Of a stretch of DNA of 64,000 bases, positions 36,305-47,014 are shown piece after piece. Each line of letters opens with the position of its first letter. Positions within the stretch are counted from its first letter, which is position 1. The position numbers and the translations under genes are program-made. A model generated the notes under the pieces. It saw only the letters and a program-made list of their open reading frames with translations. It did no database searches and was not told where the DNA came from. Source of the DNA: Enterococcus dispar ATCC 51266. GTDB lineage: Bacteria > Bacillota > Bacilli > Lactobacillales > Enterococcaceae. Location: NCBI RefSeq assembly GCF_000406945.1, contig NZ_KE136354.1, positions 675,707-739,706 of the forward strand. The letters run 5' to 3'.

Positions 36305-37240
36305 ATGAAGAAATTTTGGATAACTTTTGGTCTTATTTTACTTGTAGTACTTGGTGGCTTAGCTTTTGCTGGAAACTATTTTTATAATTATGCTTTTGTG
36401 CCTTCAGAAAAAGATTTTTTAGCCAACGATACTCCAGCAGATGCCACTGATGAAAAACCCACAACCCAAGCTTTAGCATGGTTTAAAGGAAAAGAAAGAG
36501 AAAATTGGCATATTAAAAGTCAAGATAATTTAAAACTTCGAGGGATTTATTTGCCGGCTCAAAAAGAAAGTCATAAAACGGCAATTATTGCTCATGGCTA
36601 TATGGGCGACGCAGAATCGATGTATCAATTTGCCGATATGTATCACCAACTAGGTTACAACGTTTTGGTTCCAGACGCTCGAGGGCACGGTCAAAGTGAG
36701 GGGAATTATATTGGTTTTGGCTGGCCTGAACGCAAGGACTATTTGCGCTGGATTGATAAAGTTTTGAAGAAAAACCCTCAAGAAGAAATTGTGTTGCATG
36801 GTGTTAGTATGGGGGCGGCAACTGTGATGATGACATCAGGCGAAAAATTACCTGATAATGTAGTTTCCATCATAGAAGACTGTGGTTACTCATCTATTCA
36901 AGATGAACTAATCTATCAATATCACCAGTTGTTTGATTTGCCGACATTTCCAATTATTCAAGTTACAAACTTAGTTACACGTCTACGGGCTGGTTTTTTC
37001 TTTACCGATGGCGATGTGACCAAGCAATTAGCCAAAAATAAAACGCCGATATTATTTATCCATGGTTCTGCGGATAAATTTGTCCCTTTTGAAATGTTGG
37101 ATAAAGTTTATAATGCAACTGATGCTCCTAAAGAAAAATGGGTAGTAGAAGGTGCTGCCCATGCACAAAGCTTTAATCAAAATCCGTCACTCTATCAAGA
37201 AAAGGTTAAGAGCTTTTTAAGTCAGCATGAATTCAGGTAA
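36305..37240 (+). CDS. Membrane-anchored alpha/beta hydrolase
   Basis: A 311-residue hydrolase with an N-terminal signal anchor (about residues 4-27), facing outside. The fold motifs are IIAHGYMGDAESM (oxyanion hole), the nucleophile elbow GVSMGA with Ser168, an acidic residue at Asp257 (GSADKFVP) and His286 (EGAAHAQS). It probably acts on esters or peptides at the surface; substrate unknown. Similar proteins are common in lactic acid bacteria. The ribosome site is GAGGAAA, 20 nt after the NUDIX gene, suggesting co-transcription. Confidence 0.85.
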   Translation: MKKFWITFGLILLVVLGGLAFAGNYFYNYAFVPSEKDFLANDTPADATDEKPTTQALAWFKGKERENWHIKSQDNLKLRGIYLPAQKESHKTAIIAHGYMGDAESMYQFADMYHQLGYNVLVPDARGHGQSEGNYIGFGWPERKDYLRWIDKVLKKNPQEEIVLHGVSMGAATVMMTSGEKLPDNVVSIIEDCGYSSIQDELIYQYHQLFDLPTFPIIQVTNLVTRLRAGFFFTDGDVTKQLAKNKTPILFIHGSADKFVPFEMLDKVYNATDAPKEKWVVEGAAHAQSFNQNPSLYQEKVKSFLSQHEFR

Positions 37241-37325
37241 TAAATTTTAAAATCATAGACAAATAGCTATTTGGTCGTTACAATAATGAAGACTTAATTT
37301 ATGGGAATAGAATGGAGGACAAAAT

Positions 37326-38639
37326 ATGTCCATGTTTTTAGATCAAGTAACAATTGACGTTAAAGCCGGAAAAGGCGGCGACGGCATGGTTGCTTTTCGT
37401 CGGGAAAAATATGTTCCTGATGGTGGACCAGCCGGAGGCGATGGCGGCCACGGCGGTGCAGTTATTTTAGTAGTTGATGAAGGTCTCCGGACTTTAATGG
37501 ATTTTCGTTTCAATCGTCATTTTAAAGCAACTCCTGGTGAAAACGGGATGAGTAAAGGTATGCACGGTCGCGGTGCAGAAGATACTTATGTGAAAGTTCC
37601 GCCTGGCACAACTGTGCGAGACGCGGAAACCGGTGCCTTATTAGGGGACTTAGTAGCAGAAGGGCAGACGTTAGTCGTTGCTCAAGGCGGCCGCGGTGGC
37701 CGTGGAAATACGCGCTTTGCTTCACCACGCAATCCAGCACCAGAGTTAGCTGAAAATGGTGAACCGGGACAAGAGCGCAAAATTGAGTTGGAATTAAAAG
37801 TCTTAGCTGATGTAGGTTTAGTTGGATTTCCCTCAGTTGGTAAATCTACACTGTTATCTGTAATTTCATCAGCACGTCCTAAAATTGGAGCTTATCACTT
37901 TACTACTTTAGTACCAAATCTTGGTATGGTCACTACCAGTGATGGCCGTAGCTTTGCTGTGGCAGACTTGCCAGGGTTAATTGAAGGAGCATCCCAAGGT
38001 GTGGGACTTGGTACACAATTCTTACGTCATATTGAACGGACCCGGGTGATTTTGCATGTAATTGATATGAGCGGTATGGAAGGCCGAGATCCCTATGAAG
38101 ATTATTTGGCGATTAACAAAGAGTTGGAAAGTCATAATTTGCGTTTATTAGAACGTCCTCAAATTATCGTGGCCAATAAAATGGATATGCCTGAATCAGA
38201 AGCGAATCTAAAAGCTTTTAAAGAAAAATTACAAGAGCAAAAAGCTGACGAATTTGCAGATGATATGCCAATTTTTCCTATCTCGGCAGTTTCTAAAAAG
38301 GGACTCCAGGCGCTTTTGAATGCGACTGCTGACTTGTTAGAAACCACACCTGAGTTTCCTTTATATGATGAAGAAATCGAAGAAGATGTGGTTCATTATG
38401 GTTATCAGTCAGATGGGCCAGAGTTTGAAATTACCCGTGAACCTGATGCAACTTGGGTCTTAAGCGGAGATAAAATTGAAAAACTATTCCAAATGACTAA
38501 CTTCGATCATGATGAAACTGTAATGCGGTTTGCACGCCAATTAAGAGGCTTAGGTGTCGATGAAGCTTTACGAGCTCGCGGCGCTAAAGATGGTGATATT
38601 GTGCGAATTGGCAATTTTGAATTTGAGTTTGTTGAATAA
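37326..38639 (+). CDS. obg: GTPase Obg
   Basis: A 437-residue essential GTPase linked with 50S ribosome assembly, stringent response and sporulation or division control. The N-terminal Gly-rich Obg domain (residues 1-158, e.g. [11 protein letters not shown]), the G domain with P-loop [11 protein letters not shown] near 165-175, switch region [15 protein letters not shown] and SAVSKKG motifs, and a C-terminal OCT domain (from about 355) are all present. GGAGG precedes ATG 37326; the ATG two codons later is also possible. Monocistronic or first before DUF1269. Confidence 0.97.
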   Translation: MSMFLDQVTIDVKAGKGGDGMVAFRREKYVPDGGPAGGDGGHGGAVILVVDEGLRTLMDFRFNRHFKATPGENGMSKGMHGRGAEDTYVKVPPGTTVRDAETGALLGDLVAEGQTLVVAQGGRGGRGNTRFASPRNPAPELAENGEPGQERKIELELKVLADVGLVGFPSVGKSTLLSVISSARPKIGAYHFTTLVPNLGMVTTSDGRSFAVADLPGLIEGASQGVGLGTQFLRHIERTRVILHVIDMSGMEGRDPYEDYLAINKELESHNLRLLERPQIIVANKMDMPESEANLKAFKEKLQEQKADEFADDMPIFPISAVSKKGLQALLNATADLLETTPEFPLYDEEIEEDVVHYGYQSDGPEFEITREPDATWVLSGDKIEKLFQMTNFDHDETVMRFARQLRGLGVDEALRARGAKDGDIVRIGNFEFEFVE

Positions 38640-38641
38640 AT

Positions 38642-38730
38642 AGAAAAGCAAATTACTAGGACGCAACTTTAAAAGGGAGATTGACGACCCTTTTGTGGAA
38701 ATGTGTCAGAGTAATTTGCTTTTCTTTTTT
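38642..38730 (+). terminator. Terminator of obg
   Basis: A perfect 16-bp stem AGAAAAGCAAATTACT / AGTAATTTGCTTTTCT encloses about 52 nt and ends in a T-run. Confidence 0.8.
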
Positions 38731-38800
38731 CTTTCTTTCCGTTAACTGGTACACTCAATTTATAAAAGCAAATACAAAATGTATATGGAGGTTGATTATC

Positions 38801-39373
38801 ATGAGTAAACGGGTCATTGTGATGAATTTTGAAGTTGCATCTGAAAGTTATCAAGCTTTTTCAGAAGTAAAACAATTGGTTTTAAAACGAGAACTAAAAG
38901 GAGAGCAAATGGCAGTTGTAACCCATCAAGATGATGGTAGCCATCAATTTAAAATTGAAGATTTCATGGATTTTACTGGCAACGATAACGCTTCAAAGGG
39001 CGGTTTTATCGGCATGTTGGTAGGGGTATTAATTAGTCCCTTAGCGATATTATTAGGTTGGGTTGGTGGTAGTATGATTGGTGCCACTCGGGATGCTAAG
39101 GAAATCAGCGAAGCTCAAGACATTTTTAAATTCTTACTCAATAAAATTGCACCCGGTCAAACAGGATTAATTATAATAGCCGAAGAAGATGATAACCGGC
39201 CCTTAAATAAAATCGTTTTTGAACAACTTCATGGTGAAATTGCCCGTTTTGATTATGATGAAGTACAAGCAGAAATTCAAAAAGCGCAACAAGTTACAAA
39301 AGAAACAAAGGAAAAAGCAAAAGACAGTTGGGAAAAAAGTCATCTAAAGGATGATTCTAATACAAAAGAATAA
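38801..39373 (+). CDS. DUF1269 family membrane protein
   Basis: A 190-residue protein of the DUF1269 family: an N-terminal alpha/beta half (VIVMNFEVASESYQAFSEV), a central Gly-rich membrane hairpin (GGFIGMLVGVLISPLAILLG then WVGGSMIGATRDAKE, about residues 66-100), a second alpha/beta half (LIIIAEEDD), and a long charged helical tail (AEIQKAQQVTKETKEKAKD). The family is associated with stress in some bacteria; no activity is known. I chose ATG 38801 with TGGAGG upstream; a longer frame to 38681 runs through the obg terminator. Confidence 0.8.
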   Translation: MSKRVIVMNFEVASESYQAFSEVKQLVLKRELKGEQMAVVTHQDDGSHQFKIEDFMDFTGNDNASKGGFIGMLVGVLISPLAILLGWVGGSMIGATRDAKEISEAQDIFKFLLNKIAPGQTGLIIIAEEDDNRPLNKIVFEQLHGEIARFDYDEVQAEIQKAQQVTKETKEKAKDSWEKSHLKDDSNTKE

Positions 39374-39458
39374 AACAAAGTTAAGTTTGGGCTTTTGCGC
39401 GTGTTATACTATTAAAGAACCTTTCGTTCGTTAAATTTTTAGAAAGCCAGGTTAAAAA

Positions 39459-40397
39459 ATGGAATTAGAGTTTTTAGGAACCGGTGCGGGTGTACCGGCA
39501 AAACACCGCAATGTGACAAGCATTGCATTGAAATTATTAGATGAGCGTAATGCGGTTTGGCTATTTGATTGTGGCGAGGGGACGCAAATGCAAATTTTGC
39601 GTACGAATATTCGTCCTCGTAAAATTGAAAAAATTTTTATTACCCATTTACATGGTGATCATATTTTTGGCTTACCAGGATTAATTAGTAGCCGCTCTTT
39701 TCAAGGCGGGAATGAGCCTCTCGAAATTTATGGCCCAGTCGGTATTAAACAATTTGTATTAAATGCTTTAAAACTTTCACAAACGCGTTTGGCCTATAGC
39801 CTGAAATTTATTGAAATAAAAACGGGTGTTGTTTTCCAAGACAAACAATTTACTGTTACCTGTGAACTACTAGATCATGGGATTGAAAGCTACGGCTATC
39901 GGGTGGTAGAACACGAGCACGCTGGTGAACTTCAAGTTGCTAAATTAATAGAACTGGGTATTCCAGCAGGACCGATTTTTGGTCGCTTAAAAAAAGGTGA
40001 GACAGTAACTTTGCCAAATGGAGAGCTAATCAACGGGAAAGATTATGTTGGCCAAGCCAAAAAAGGGCGAATTGTTACCATTTTAGGCGATACTAGAATG
40101 AGTGATGCTTCGGTGAAATTAGCACAAAATGCAGATGTTTTAGTACACGAAAGTACCTTTAACAAAACAGAAGCTAAAATGGCGCGCAACTATTTTCATT
40201 CCACGACTCATCAAGCGGCTGAAGTGGCTAAAAATGCTCATGCTAAACGATTAATATTAACTCATATTAGTGCCCGCTACTTAGCGCAAGATGCTCTCAA
40301 TTTGGAAAAAGAGGCCCAAGAAATTTTTCCCAATACAAAAATTGCTAAAGATTTTGATATTGTTGCGATTCCCTTTGAAGATGAATTGAAGGAGTGA
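39459..40397 (+). CDS. rnz: Ribonuclease Z
   Basis: A 312-residue metallo-beta-lactamase-fold endoribonuclease that cleaves the 3' trailer from tRNA precursors lacking encoded CCA, such as the tRNA-Leu in this window. The N-terminus [15 protein letters not shown] and the zinc motif [13 protein letters not shown] (HxHxDH, about residues 63-68) are diagnostic; later ligands lie in [19 protein letters not shown] and LTHISARY. Start at ATG 39459. Its stop overlaps the ribosome site of the SDR gene, so the two are coupled. Confidence 0.96.
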   Translation: MELEFLGTGAGVPAKHRNVTSIALKLLDERNAVWLFDCGEGTQMQILRTNIRPRKIEKIFITHLHGDHIFGLPGLISSRSFQGGNEPLEIYGPVGIKQFVLNALKLSQTRLAYSLKFIEIKTGVVFQDKQFTVTCELLDHGIESYGYRVVEHEHAGELQVAKLIELGIPAGPIFGRLKKGETVTLPNGELINGKDYVGQAKKGRIVTILGDTRMSDASVKLAQNADVLVHESTFNKTEAKMARNYFHSTTHQAAEVAKNAHAKRLILTHISARYLAQDALNLEKEAQEIFPNTKIAKDFDIVAIPFEDELKE

Positions 40398-40402
40398 GAA
40401 GG

Positions 40403-41194
40403 ATGGATTTACAAAATAAAGTTGTCTTAGTTACCGGTGGTTCCGGCGGTCTAGGCGAACAGCTCTGCTATGAAGCTGCAAAACAAGGTGCTATCGTCAT
40501 TGTTTGTGCAAGAAGAATCAATTTGATTGGTAAAGTAAAAGAACAATGTGAAATGTTAAGTGGCAAAACGGCTTACGCTTTTCAATTAGATGTAGCCCAA
40601 CCTGACAGCGTGGCTGCCATGCTTGAAAAGGTACAAAGTGAAGTTGGCAGTGTCGATATATTAATCAATAATGCTGGTTTTGGTGTTTTTGAAGACTTTG
40701 TTACCTTTGATATGGCAACAGCGTATCAAATGTTTGAAGTAAATGTCTTAGGGATGATGGTATTGACGCAAAAAATTGCATTGATGATGTTAGAAGCAGG
40801 AAAGTCTGGAAATATTGTCAATATTGCCTCTATGGCAGGAAAAATGGCCACACCTAAAACTGCGGTATATTCGGCGACGAAATTTGCTGTATTGGGCTTT
40901 TCAAATGCATTACGTTTGGAACTAAAACCTGCTGGTATCCAAGTTATGACTGTTAATCCAGGCCCGATTGCAACAAACTTTTTTGAAAAAGCTGACCCTA
41001 GTGGGAACTATTTGTCAGACTTAGGAAATTTAGTGTTAGAACCTGAGGACTTGGCAAAAGTTATTATAAAGGGAATCCGAAAAGGTAAACGAGAGATTAA
41101 TCGTCCGCGTTTAATGCAAGCGGCAAGTCAATTTTATACTCTATTTCCAAAAATTGGGGATTTACTCGCTGGCGGAATTTTTAATCAAAAATAA
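40403..41194 (+). CDS. Short-chain dehydrogenase/reductase (YqjQ-like)
   Basis: A 263-residue classical SDR. The nucleotide motif TGGSGGLGEQL (residues 11-21), NNAGFG near 91-96, the catalytic Ser in NIASMAGKM and YSATKFA (Tyr-x3-Lys, near 156-160) are intact. It probably oxidises or reduces a small carbonyl compound with NADP(H); substrate unknown. I chose ATG 40403, 8 nt after GGAG; GTG 40394 overlaps the rnz stop. The rnz-SDR-recJ order is conserved in enterococci and bacilli. Confidence 0.9.
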   Translation: MDLQNKVVLVTGGSGGLGEQLCYEAAKQGAIVIVCARRINLIGKVKEQCEMLSGKTAYAFQLDVAQPDSVAAMLEKVQSEVGSVDILINNAGFGVFEDFVTFDMATAYQMFEVNVLGMMVLTQKIALMMLEAGKSGNIVNIASMAGKMATPKTAVYSATKFAVLGFSNALRLELKPAGIQVMTVNPGPIATNFFEKADPSGNYLSDLGNLVLEPEDLAKVIIKGIRKGKREINRPRLMQAASQFYTLFPKIGDLLAGGIFNQK

Positions 41195-41203
41195 ATATTT
41201 TTT

Positions 41204-41238
41204 AGACTATCTGAACGTACAAAAGGTAGTCTTTTTTT
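41204..41238 (+). terminator. Terminator of the SDR gene
   Basis: Stem AGACTATC / GGTAGTCT (one G-U pair) followed by seven T. Confidence 0.7.
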
Positions 41239-41514
41239 ACGAAATAATATATAAATTTGCTATAGGTAGAAGAATGTAAAGCCAAGGATTAGGAATATTT
41301 TAATCGTATTAAAAGACGCAGCTGGCATGCTATTTTCATCGTGTCCTGGTTAGCTTTTTTCTTAAGTCTTACTCTAGGATAGCATTTTTTAACTACGTAT
41401 AAAGTTATACTTTGATAAATAGGAATCAGAAAAATAGTGTCATTTTTAGCGATGAAATAAGAAGTTTTTGGAGAATACGACTTAAAAGTCCACTTGAAAA
41501 GAATGTTGGAAAAC

Positions 41515-41543
41515 TTTCCAACCTTTGCTGATTTTGCTATAAT
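41515..41543 (+). promoter_or_regulatory. recJ promoter
   Basis: TTTCCA (41515-41520) and a consensus TATAAT (41538-41543) are 17 bp apart, 21 bp before the TTG start codon. Confidence 0.6.
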
Positions 41544-41564
41544 AATCTGGTTGGGAGTGATTTT

Positions 41565-43865
41565 TTGAGTAGCTCTATGTATAATTGGCAACTTCCCCAA
41601 TTAATGGAAGCGCCACAAGAATTTTTAAAAATATGTGAGAAATTTGATTTAAATAAAACATTAACACAACTTCTTTGGCAACGTGGGATTCAAGATGAAG
41701 CGCAACTAGCGGCCTTTTTACAACCGCAGATAGAACAATTACATGATCCATTTCAACTATTTGAGATGGAAAAAGTAGTTGATCGAATTCAAGAAGCCAT
41801 CATGAATGGTGAACGCATTATGGTTTATGGTGATTACGATGCTGATGGAATTACCAGTACGACTATTATGACTGAAGCACTGGAACTTTTAGGGGCGGAT
41901 GTCAGTTTTTATTTACCCAATCGCTTTAAAGACGGCTATGGACCAAATCTTGCGGTCTATCAGGAAATGATTGCTACAGGTATTCAATTGATTATTACCG
42001 TTGATAATGGTGTGTCCGGTCATGAAGCTATTGACTATGCCAATGCACAAGGTATAGATGTTATTGTTACCGATCATCACGAATTACCAAAGGTATTACC
42101 GAATGCCTTTGCAATTATTCATCCACGCCACCCTAATGGACATTATCCTTTTGGGGAACTGGCCGGAGTTGGCGTAGCTTTTAAGGTGGCTTGCGCGCTT
42201 TTAGAAGAGGTGCCCGCTGAGTTTTTGGATCTGGTAGCGATAGGGACTGTAGCGGATATGGTCTCTTTAACCGATGAAAATCGTGTGTTGGTCACTTATG
42301 GTCTTAAGGCTTTGCGACAAACCGAACGTCTGGGGCTGCAAACACTTTTAAAAGTTAGTGGAGTAGATGAAACAAAATTAGATGAACAAAGTATCGGTTT
42401 TGCATTAGCCCCCCGGTTAAATGCGATTGGTCGCTTAGCGGATCCAAATAAAGCGGTTACCTTATTAAAAACCTTTGATGAAGCAGAAGCTGAAAATTTA
42501 GCCAAAGAATTGGATGAAATTAACAAAGAGCGCAAAGGCTTAGTAGAAATGATTACCAAAGAAGCTTTAGCGCTAATCAATCCGCAAGACGCAATTCATA
42601 TCGTGGCAAAAGAAGGTTGGCATGAAGGTGTTTTAGGAATTGTGGCTGGGCGGATTTTAAAAGAAACGGGGAAACCCACACTTGTTTTAACCATTAAAGA
42701 AGATGGCATTGCTAAAGGGTCAGGTAGAAGTACTGAGTCGCTTAATATGTTTGCCATGTTGGATGAGCTGCGGGAATTGTTCACAAGTTTTGGGGGACAT
42801 CATGCGGCAGTCGGTGTCAGCCTACCATTAAGCGCACTAACAGAGCTTAAAGAAAGAGTCGCTGATTTTGCCCATGGGCATAAAGAAATGTTAGTTGGAA
42901 ATTCGTTAGCTATCGATGCGGCAATTCAAATTTCTGAAGCGAGCCTCGGCTTAATTAAGGAGCTGAAAAAGTTAGCTCCTTTTGGCATGGATAATCCGCA
43001 ACCCTATTTTTTATTTCAACACGTTTATACACTAGATGTGAAAACAATTGGTGCAGATAGTAATCATCTGAAATTTACTTTAACAGATAAAGATAATAGT
43101 CAATTAACCACAATTGGTTTTGGTTTTGGTAGTTACGCTACTTCAGTAGAAAATAACGAACTTGCAGTAGTAGGACAGTTGCAGATTAACGAATGGAATG
43201 GGCGACAATCCCCACAACTCCAACTTGTTGATTTTGCCTCGGTTGGCTTGCAAATCGTTGATCTTCGAGCTAAAAAAAATCGACAGCATTTACAATTTAA
43301 CTCAGATTCACTCTTTTTGTATTTTGGCCCTAAGATTTCTGAAGAATTCCAAACGGGATATGCAAAAAAAGCGGTTCACTATCAAGACTTCGACCATTTG
43401 AGTTTATTATTGCAAGAAAAAAATTTCTCTAGTGTGGTTTTTTTAGATTGTCCCACCAATGCGGCAATATTAAAAGAAATTGTGACATTAGCTGATTTTC
43501 AACAAATATATTTGATTTTAAGTACCAATGATGATGCCTATTTAGATGGATTAGGAACAAGGGAACAGTATGGACGTTTGTTCAAACTAATCGCGCAACA
43601 AAAGGCATTAGATGTCCGCTACAAATTACCAAGTATTGCGCAATTTTTAAAAATACCCGAAAAATTATTAATTTTCATGATTCAGGTGTTTTTTGATTTG
43701 GAATTTGTTACAATAAGCGATGGTGTTTTGCGTCAAGCTGATATAGATGGCAAAAAAGATCTTACATCCAGTCAGGTTTATAAAAATAGACAACAAAAAA
43801 TTAAAACAGAAGAATTTCTTTTGCTAAGTGACGTAGCAACTTTAAAAACGTGGTTTGAAAATTAG
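41565..43865 (+). CDS. recJ: Single-stranded-DNA-specific exonuclease RecJ
   Basis: A 766-residue DHH-family 5'-3' single-strand exonuclease used in recombination and mismatch or base-excision repair. The metal motifs are [13 protein letters not shown] (about 87-99), VTVDNG region ITVDNGVSG, the DHH motif VTDHHE, and the DHHA1 motif FGGHHAAVG near 410. An OB-like domain and a Firmicute-specific C-terminal extension follow. The start is TTG 41565, 7 nt after GGGAG; ATG 41577 is too far from it. It is followed by apt after 11 nt, a conserved pair. Confidence 0.95.
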   Translation: MSSSMYNWQLPQLMEAPQEFLKICEKFDLNKTLTQLLWQRGIQDEAQLAAFLQPQIEQLHDPFQLFEMEKVVDRIQEAIMNGERIMVYGDYDADGITSTTIMTEALELLGADVSFYLPNRFKDGYGPNLAVYQEMIATGIQLIITVDNGVSGHEAIDYANAQGIDVIVTDHHELPKVLPNAFAIIHPRHPNGHYPFGELAGVGVAFKVACALLEEVPAEFLDLVAIGTVADMVSLTDENRVLVTYGLKALRQTERLGLQTLLKVSGVDETKLDEQSIGFALAPRLNAIGRLADPNKAVTLLKTFDEAEAENLAKELDEINKERKGLVEMITKEALALINPQDAIHIVAKEGWHEGVLGIVAGRILKETGKPTLVLTIKEDGIAKGSGRSTESLNMFAMLDELRELFTSFGGHHAAVGVSLPLSALTELKERVADFAHGHKEMLVGNSLAIDAAIQISEASLGLIKELKKLAPFGMDNPQPYFLFQHVYTLDVKTIGADSNHLKFTLTDKDNSQLTTIGFGFGSYATSVENNELAVVGQLQINEWNGRQSPQLQLVDFASVGLQIVDLRAKKNRQHLQFNSDSLFLYFGPKISEEFQTGYAKKAVHYQDFDHLSLLLQEKNFSSVVFLDCPTNAAILKEIVTLADFQQIYLILSTNDDAYLDGLGTREQYGRLFKLIAQQKALDVRYKLPSIAQFLKIPEKLLIFMIQVFFDLEFVTISDGVLRQADIDGKKDLTSSQVYKNRQQKIKTEEFLLLSDVATLKTWFEN

Positions 43866-43876
43866 GAGGAAACAAC

Positions 43877-44389
43877 ATGGATTTGAAAGATTATATTGCA
43901 AGTATTCCCGATTACCCTTCAAAAGGGATTGTTTTTCGCGATATCTCACCTTTAATGGCAGATGGTATGGCGTATCGTGAAGCAACAAAACAGATTGTAG
44001 ATTATGCAAAAGAAAAAAGAATCGATATGGTGGTTGGACCGGAAGCGCGTGGGTTCATCGTTGGCTGTCCAGTCGCTTATGAATTGGGAGTAGGATTTGC
44101 ACCCGTGCGTAAAAAAGGAAAGCTGCCACGTAAGACAATTGAAGTAACTTATGATTTGGAATATGGTACTGACACATTAACCTTACATGAGGATGCTATT
44201 AAACCTGGACAACGCGTCTTAATTTGTGATGATTTATTAGCTACTGGGGGTACAATTAAAGCTACTACGGAACTCGTTGAAGAATTAGGGGGCGTAGTTG
44301 TTGGTTGTGCTTTCCTAATCGAATTAATGGATTTACACGGACGGGATAAAATTAAAGATTACGATATGATTACTTTAATGGAATATTAA
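43877..44389 (+). CDS. apt: Adenine phosphoribosyltransferase
   Basis: A 170-residue enzyme that salvages adenine to AMP using PRPP. The N-terminus has [18 protein letters not shown], which covers the adenine pocket; EARGFIVG is near residue 59; the PRPP motif [13 protein letters not shown] lies at about 115-127. Length and order are typical. AGGAGG precedes the ATG. It follows recJ in one unit and is closed by a strong terminator. Confidence 0.97.
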   Translation: MDLKDYIASIPDYPSKGIVFRDISPLMADGMAYREATKQIVDYAKEKRIDMVVGPEARGFIVGCPVAYELGVGFAPVRKKGKLPRKTIEVTYDLEYGTDTLTLHEDAIKPGQRVLICDDLLATGGTIKATTELVEELGGVVVGCAFLIELMDLHGRDKIKDYDMITLMEY

Positions 44390-44430
44390 AAAAAGACGTT
44401 TTGCAACGCTTGTTGCAAAACGTCTTTTTT
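44390..44430. terminator. Terminator of apt
   Basis: A perfect stem AAAAGACGTTTTGCAAC / GTTGCAAAACGTCTTTT with a very short loop, flanked by A and T runs. Confidence 0.88.
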
Positions 44431-44656
44431 AGTCTAGCTCGTGGAATGAATAAAATTTTTTATGTGAAAAAGGTGCTTATGCATGAAAAATAACCCAACG
44501 TTAAAAAAGTGAGGGGAATAAAGAAAAAGATACATAAAGGATGTCAATTTCAGTGGATAAAAATTTCAGGGCTTAAACTTTGCGACTATTTGTACAAGCA
44601 GAGAAATTTCTTCTAAACTCAAGATTCGCTATACTACTAAGGAAAGGGGAATAAGT

Positions 44657-45562
44657 ATGGATTACGAAGTATTACTTTACTATAAATATACAACTATTGA
44701 AGATCCGGAAACTTTTGCACAAGAGCATCTGGCTTTTTGTCAAGAATTGGGTTTAAAAGGTCGAATTTTAGTTGCCAAAGAAGGAATTAATGGGACGGTG
44801 TCTGGGTTAAAGAAGGACACAGCAGCTTACCAAAAAGCGTTGCAAGCAGATTCGCGTTTTGCAGGAATCCTGTTTAAAGTTGATGAAGCAAATGAACATG
44901 CCTTTAAAAAAATGTTTGTCCGATCACGACAAGAAATTGTTTCATTGAAATTAGCTGATGATTTGAATCCAAACGAAACAACGGGAGAATATCTTTCACC
45001 ACGGGCTTTTAAAGCAGCTTTGCTAGATGAAGATACCGTTGTTATCGACGCTCGTAATGACTATGAATATGATTTAGGGCATTTTCGTGGGGCCATTCGT
45101 CCGGAAATTCGTAATTTTCGCGAGTTGCCACAATGGATTTTAGAACACAAAGAAGAATTTATGGAAAAACGGGTAGTAACGTATTGTACGGGTGGAATTC
45201 GTTGTGAAAAATTTTCTGGTTGGCTTGTCAAAGAAGGCTTTAAAGATGTCGGCCAGTTACACGGCGGCATTGCCACTTATGGAAAGGATCCAGAAGTACG
45301 TGGTGAATTATGGGATGGTAAAATGTATGTTTTTGACGAGCGTATTAGCGTTGAGATCAATCAGGTGGATAAGCATGTAGTCGGTCGGGATTGGTTTGAT
45401 GGGAGTCCTTGTGAACGCTATATTAACTGCAGTAATCCTGAATGTAATCGTCGTATCTTGTCTTCTGTGGAAAATGAAGAAAAGTATTTAGGTGCTTGTA
45501 GTGAAGCCTGTCGCAACCATCCTCGCAATCGCTATGTCAAAACGCATTTGTTTCAAAAATAG
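44657..45562 (+). CDS. trhO: tRNA uridine(34) hydroxylase TrhO (YceA-like rhodanese)
   Basis: A 301-residue protein with an N-terminal acylphosphatase-like domain (residues 1-95, [15 protein letters not shown]), a rhodanese domain with the active-site loop [10 protein letters not shown] (Cys near 177), and a C-terminal Cys-rich zinc-binding tail ([15 protein letters not shown]... [11 protein letters not shown]). TrhO introduces the 5-hydroxyl group on uridine 34 of certain tRNAs, using oxygen. The ribosome site is GGAAAGGGG. Monocistronic, ended by a terminator. Confidence 0.93.
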   Translation: MDYEVLLYYKYTTIEDPETFAQEHLAFCQELGLKGRILVAKEGINGTVSGLKKDTAAYQKALQADSRFAGILFKVDEANEHAFKKMFVRSRQEIVSLKLADDLNPNETTGEYLSPRAFKAALLDEDTVVIDARNDYEYDLGHFRGAIRPEIRNFRELPQWILEHKEEFMEKRVVTYCTGGIRCEKFSGWLVKEGFKDVGQLHGGIATYGKDPEVRGELWDGKMYVFDERISVEINQVDKHVVGRDWFDGSPCERYINCSNPECNRRILSSVENEEKYLGACSEACRNHPRNRYVKTHLFQK

Positions 45563-45572
45563 CTTGTGCCTT

Positions 45573-45604
45573 AAAGGTTGGAAAGTTAATTTCCGACCTT
45601 TTTC
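45573..45604 (+). terminator. Terminator of trhO
   Basis: Stem AAAGGTTGGAAA / TTTCCGACCTTT (one mismatch) with a 5-nt loop and trailing T residues. Confidence 0.75.
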
Positions 45605-45723
45605 ATTTTACATCTTTAAAAATAGATGATAAAAGACATTTTTCCCCTAACGAATTTACTTATGGTAAGATAGACGAGAAATAAGAACGATTATGAAAAG
45701 TAATGTTAATTGAGAGGAATTAA

Positions 45724-46890
45724 ATGATGCAACAGAGTGAAAAACAAGTGAAAGAGGCTATTTCAGCGTATATTCATATCCCTTTTTGTGAACATATCTG
45801 TTATTACTGTGATTTTAATAAAGTCTTTTTAGAAGGACAGCCAGTAGATGAATATATTTCAAGTCTTTTAAAAGAAATAAAGTTAACTTTAGAACAAAAT
45901 CCAATTACTCAAAGCCCTACCTTATACATCGGTGGAGGCACCCCCACTTCACTGTCAGTTAAGCAACTGGATACGTTATTAAGTGGTATCAATCAACTTT
46001 TTCCGATGGATACTGTGAACGAGTTCACTGTGGAAGCGAACCCCGGTGATTTAACTTTTGATAAGTTACAGGTGATGAAAGCACACAATGTTAATCGCCT
46101 TTCAATGGGAGTCCAAACTTTTGATGATGTATTATTGAAAAAAATAGGACGTAAACATACCGTAAAAGATGTTTATGCTACGATGCATTTTTTAGAAAAG
46201 GCCGACTTTCAAAATGTTTCCATCGATTTGATATACGCATTACCTGGTCAAACACTAGCAAGTTTCCGTAACACGTTAAAACGCGCAATTGAATTGGATT
46301 TACCCCACTACTCGTTATACTCTTTAATTCTTGAAAACAAGACCATGTTTATGAATTGGGTGAGACAAGGACGTCTAGAGATGCCTGATCAAGAAATTGA
46401 AGGACAAATGTTTGAAGAAACTATGGCAGCCATGCACAATACTGGGAAGTTTCAATATGAAATTAGTAATTTTGCCAAACCAGGCTTTGAGTCGCAACAT
46501 AACTTGGTCTATTGGAATAACGAACACTATTTTGGCTTTGGGGCTGGTGCAAGTGGTTATCTTGGCCAAAGACGTTATAAAAACTTCGGACCAATTCAAC
46601 ATTATTTAAAACCATTGCGTCAAAATCAGTTGCCAATTTATGAAACTGAAGAATTGACACGCAATAACCAAATTGAAGAAGAAATGTTTTTGGGCTTACG
46701 CAAGAAAGCGGGTATCTCAAAATTTCATTTTAATGAAAAATTTGGCACGGATATGACAGAAATTTATGGTGATGTTTTAAGAGAACTAATCAAAAAAGAT
46801 TGGCTTGCAGAGACTGATGATCATGTTGCTTTAACATCAAAAGGGTTGTTAATTGGAAATGAAATTTTTGAGAAGTTTTTGTTAGATTAG
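45724..46890 (+). CDS. hemW: Radical SAM heme chaperone HemW
   Basis: A 388-residue radical SAM protein. The 4Fe-4S motif is C22-x3-C26-x2-C29 (FCEHICYYC). The residue after the next position is Asp (CDFN), not the fourth Cys found in true HemN oxidases, so this is HemW, a heme-binding chaperone rather than coproporphyrinogen oxidase. YIGGGTPTSL, FTVEANPGDLT and SMGVQTFDDVLLKKIGR are family motifs. Two ATG codons (45724, 45727) follow GAGG. It lies directly before the hrcA operon, the usual order, and its terminator is also a CIRCE element. Confidence 0.93.
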   Translation: MMQQSEKQVKEAISAYIHIPFCEHICYYCDFNKVFLEGQPVDEYISSLLKEIKLTLEQNPITQSPTLYIGGGTPTSLSVKQLDTLLSGINQLFPMDTVNEFTVEANPGDLTFDKLQVMKAHNVNRLSMGVQTFDDVLLKKIGRKHTVKDVYATMHFLEKADFQNVSIDLIYALPGQTLASFRNTLKRAIELDLPHYSLYSLILENKTMFMNWVRQGRLEMPDQEIEGQMFEETMAAMHNTGKFQYEISNFAKPGFESQHNLVYWNNEHYFGFGAGASGYLGQRRYKNFGPIQHYLKPLRQNQLPIYETEELTRNNQIEEEMFLGLRKKAGISKFHFNEKFGTDMTEIYGDVLRELIKKDWLAETDDHVALTSKGLLIGNEIFEKFLLD

Positions 46891-46933
46891 TTTTTTTAGC
46901 CTTTCAAACCCTTGGTATAACTAAGAAAATTCA

Positions 46934-46966
46934 TTAGCACTCTTGTTGCAAGAGTGCTAATTTTTT
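46934..46966 (+). promoter_or_regulatory. Perfect CIRCE element that also forms a terminator
   Basis: TTAGCACTC, nine bases, GAGTGCTAA is a perfect CIRCE (HrcA operator) at 46934-46960. The spacer TTG-TTG-CAA extends the dyad to a 12-bp stem with a 3-nt loop, and TTTTTT follows, so in RNA it is an intrinsic terminator for hemW. Confidence 0.88.
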
Positions 46967-46978
46967 GTTGCACATTTC

Positions 46979-47006
46979 TTGACAATAAAGTTTCTTGTGG
47001 TATATT
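46979..47006 (+). promoter_or_regulatory. SigA promoter of the hrcA operon
   Basis: A consensus TTGACA (46979-46984) and TATATT (47001-47006) are 16 bp apart, flanked on both sides by CIRCE elements. Confidence 0.85.
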
Positions 47007-47014
47007 AATATGTG

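Larger units (their letters stand above)
41195..41564. other. Intergenic region, 370 bp
   Basis: It holds the SDR terminator at its left and the recJ promoter at its right. The middle is AT-rich with no credible gene; a 103-codon minus-strand frame overlaps the recJ start and has no ribosome site. Confidence 0.4.

Noticed and set aside
41289-41600. A 103-codon minus-strand frame upstream of recJ
   Set aside because: It overlaps the recJ promoter and start on the opposite strand, lacks a ribosome site, and its composition looks like translated AT-rich spacer.
45724-46890. Annotation as coproporphyrinogen III oxidase HemN
   Set aside because: The cluster is C-x3-C-x2-C followed by Asp-Phe-Asn, the HemW pattern; no other heme synthesis genes are near.
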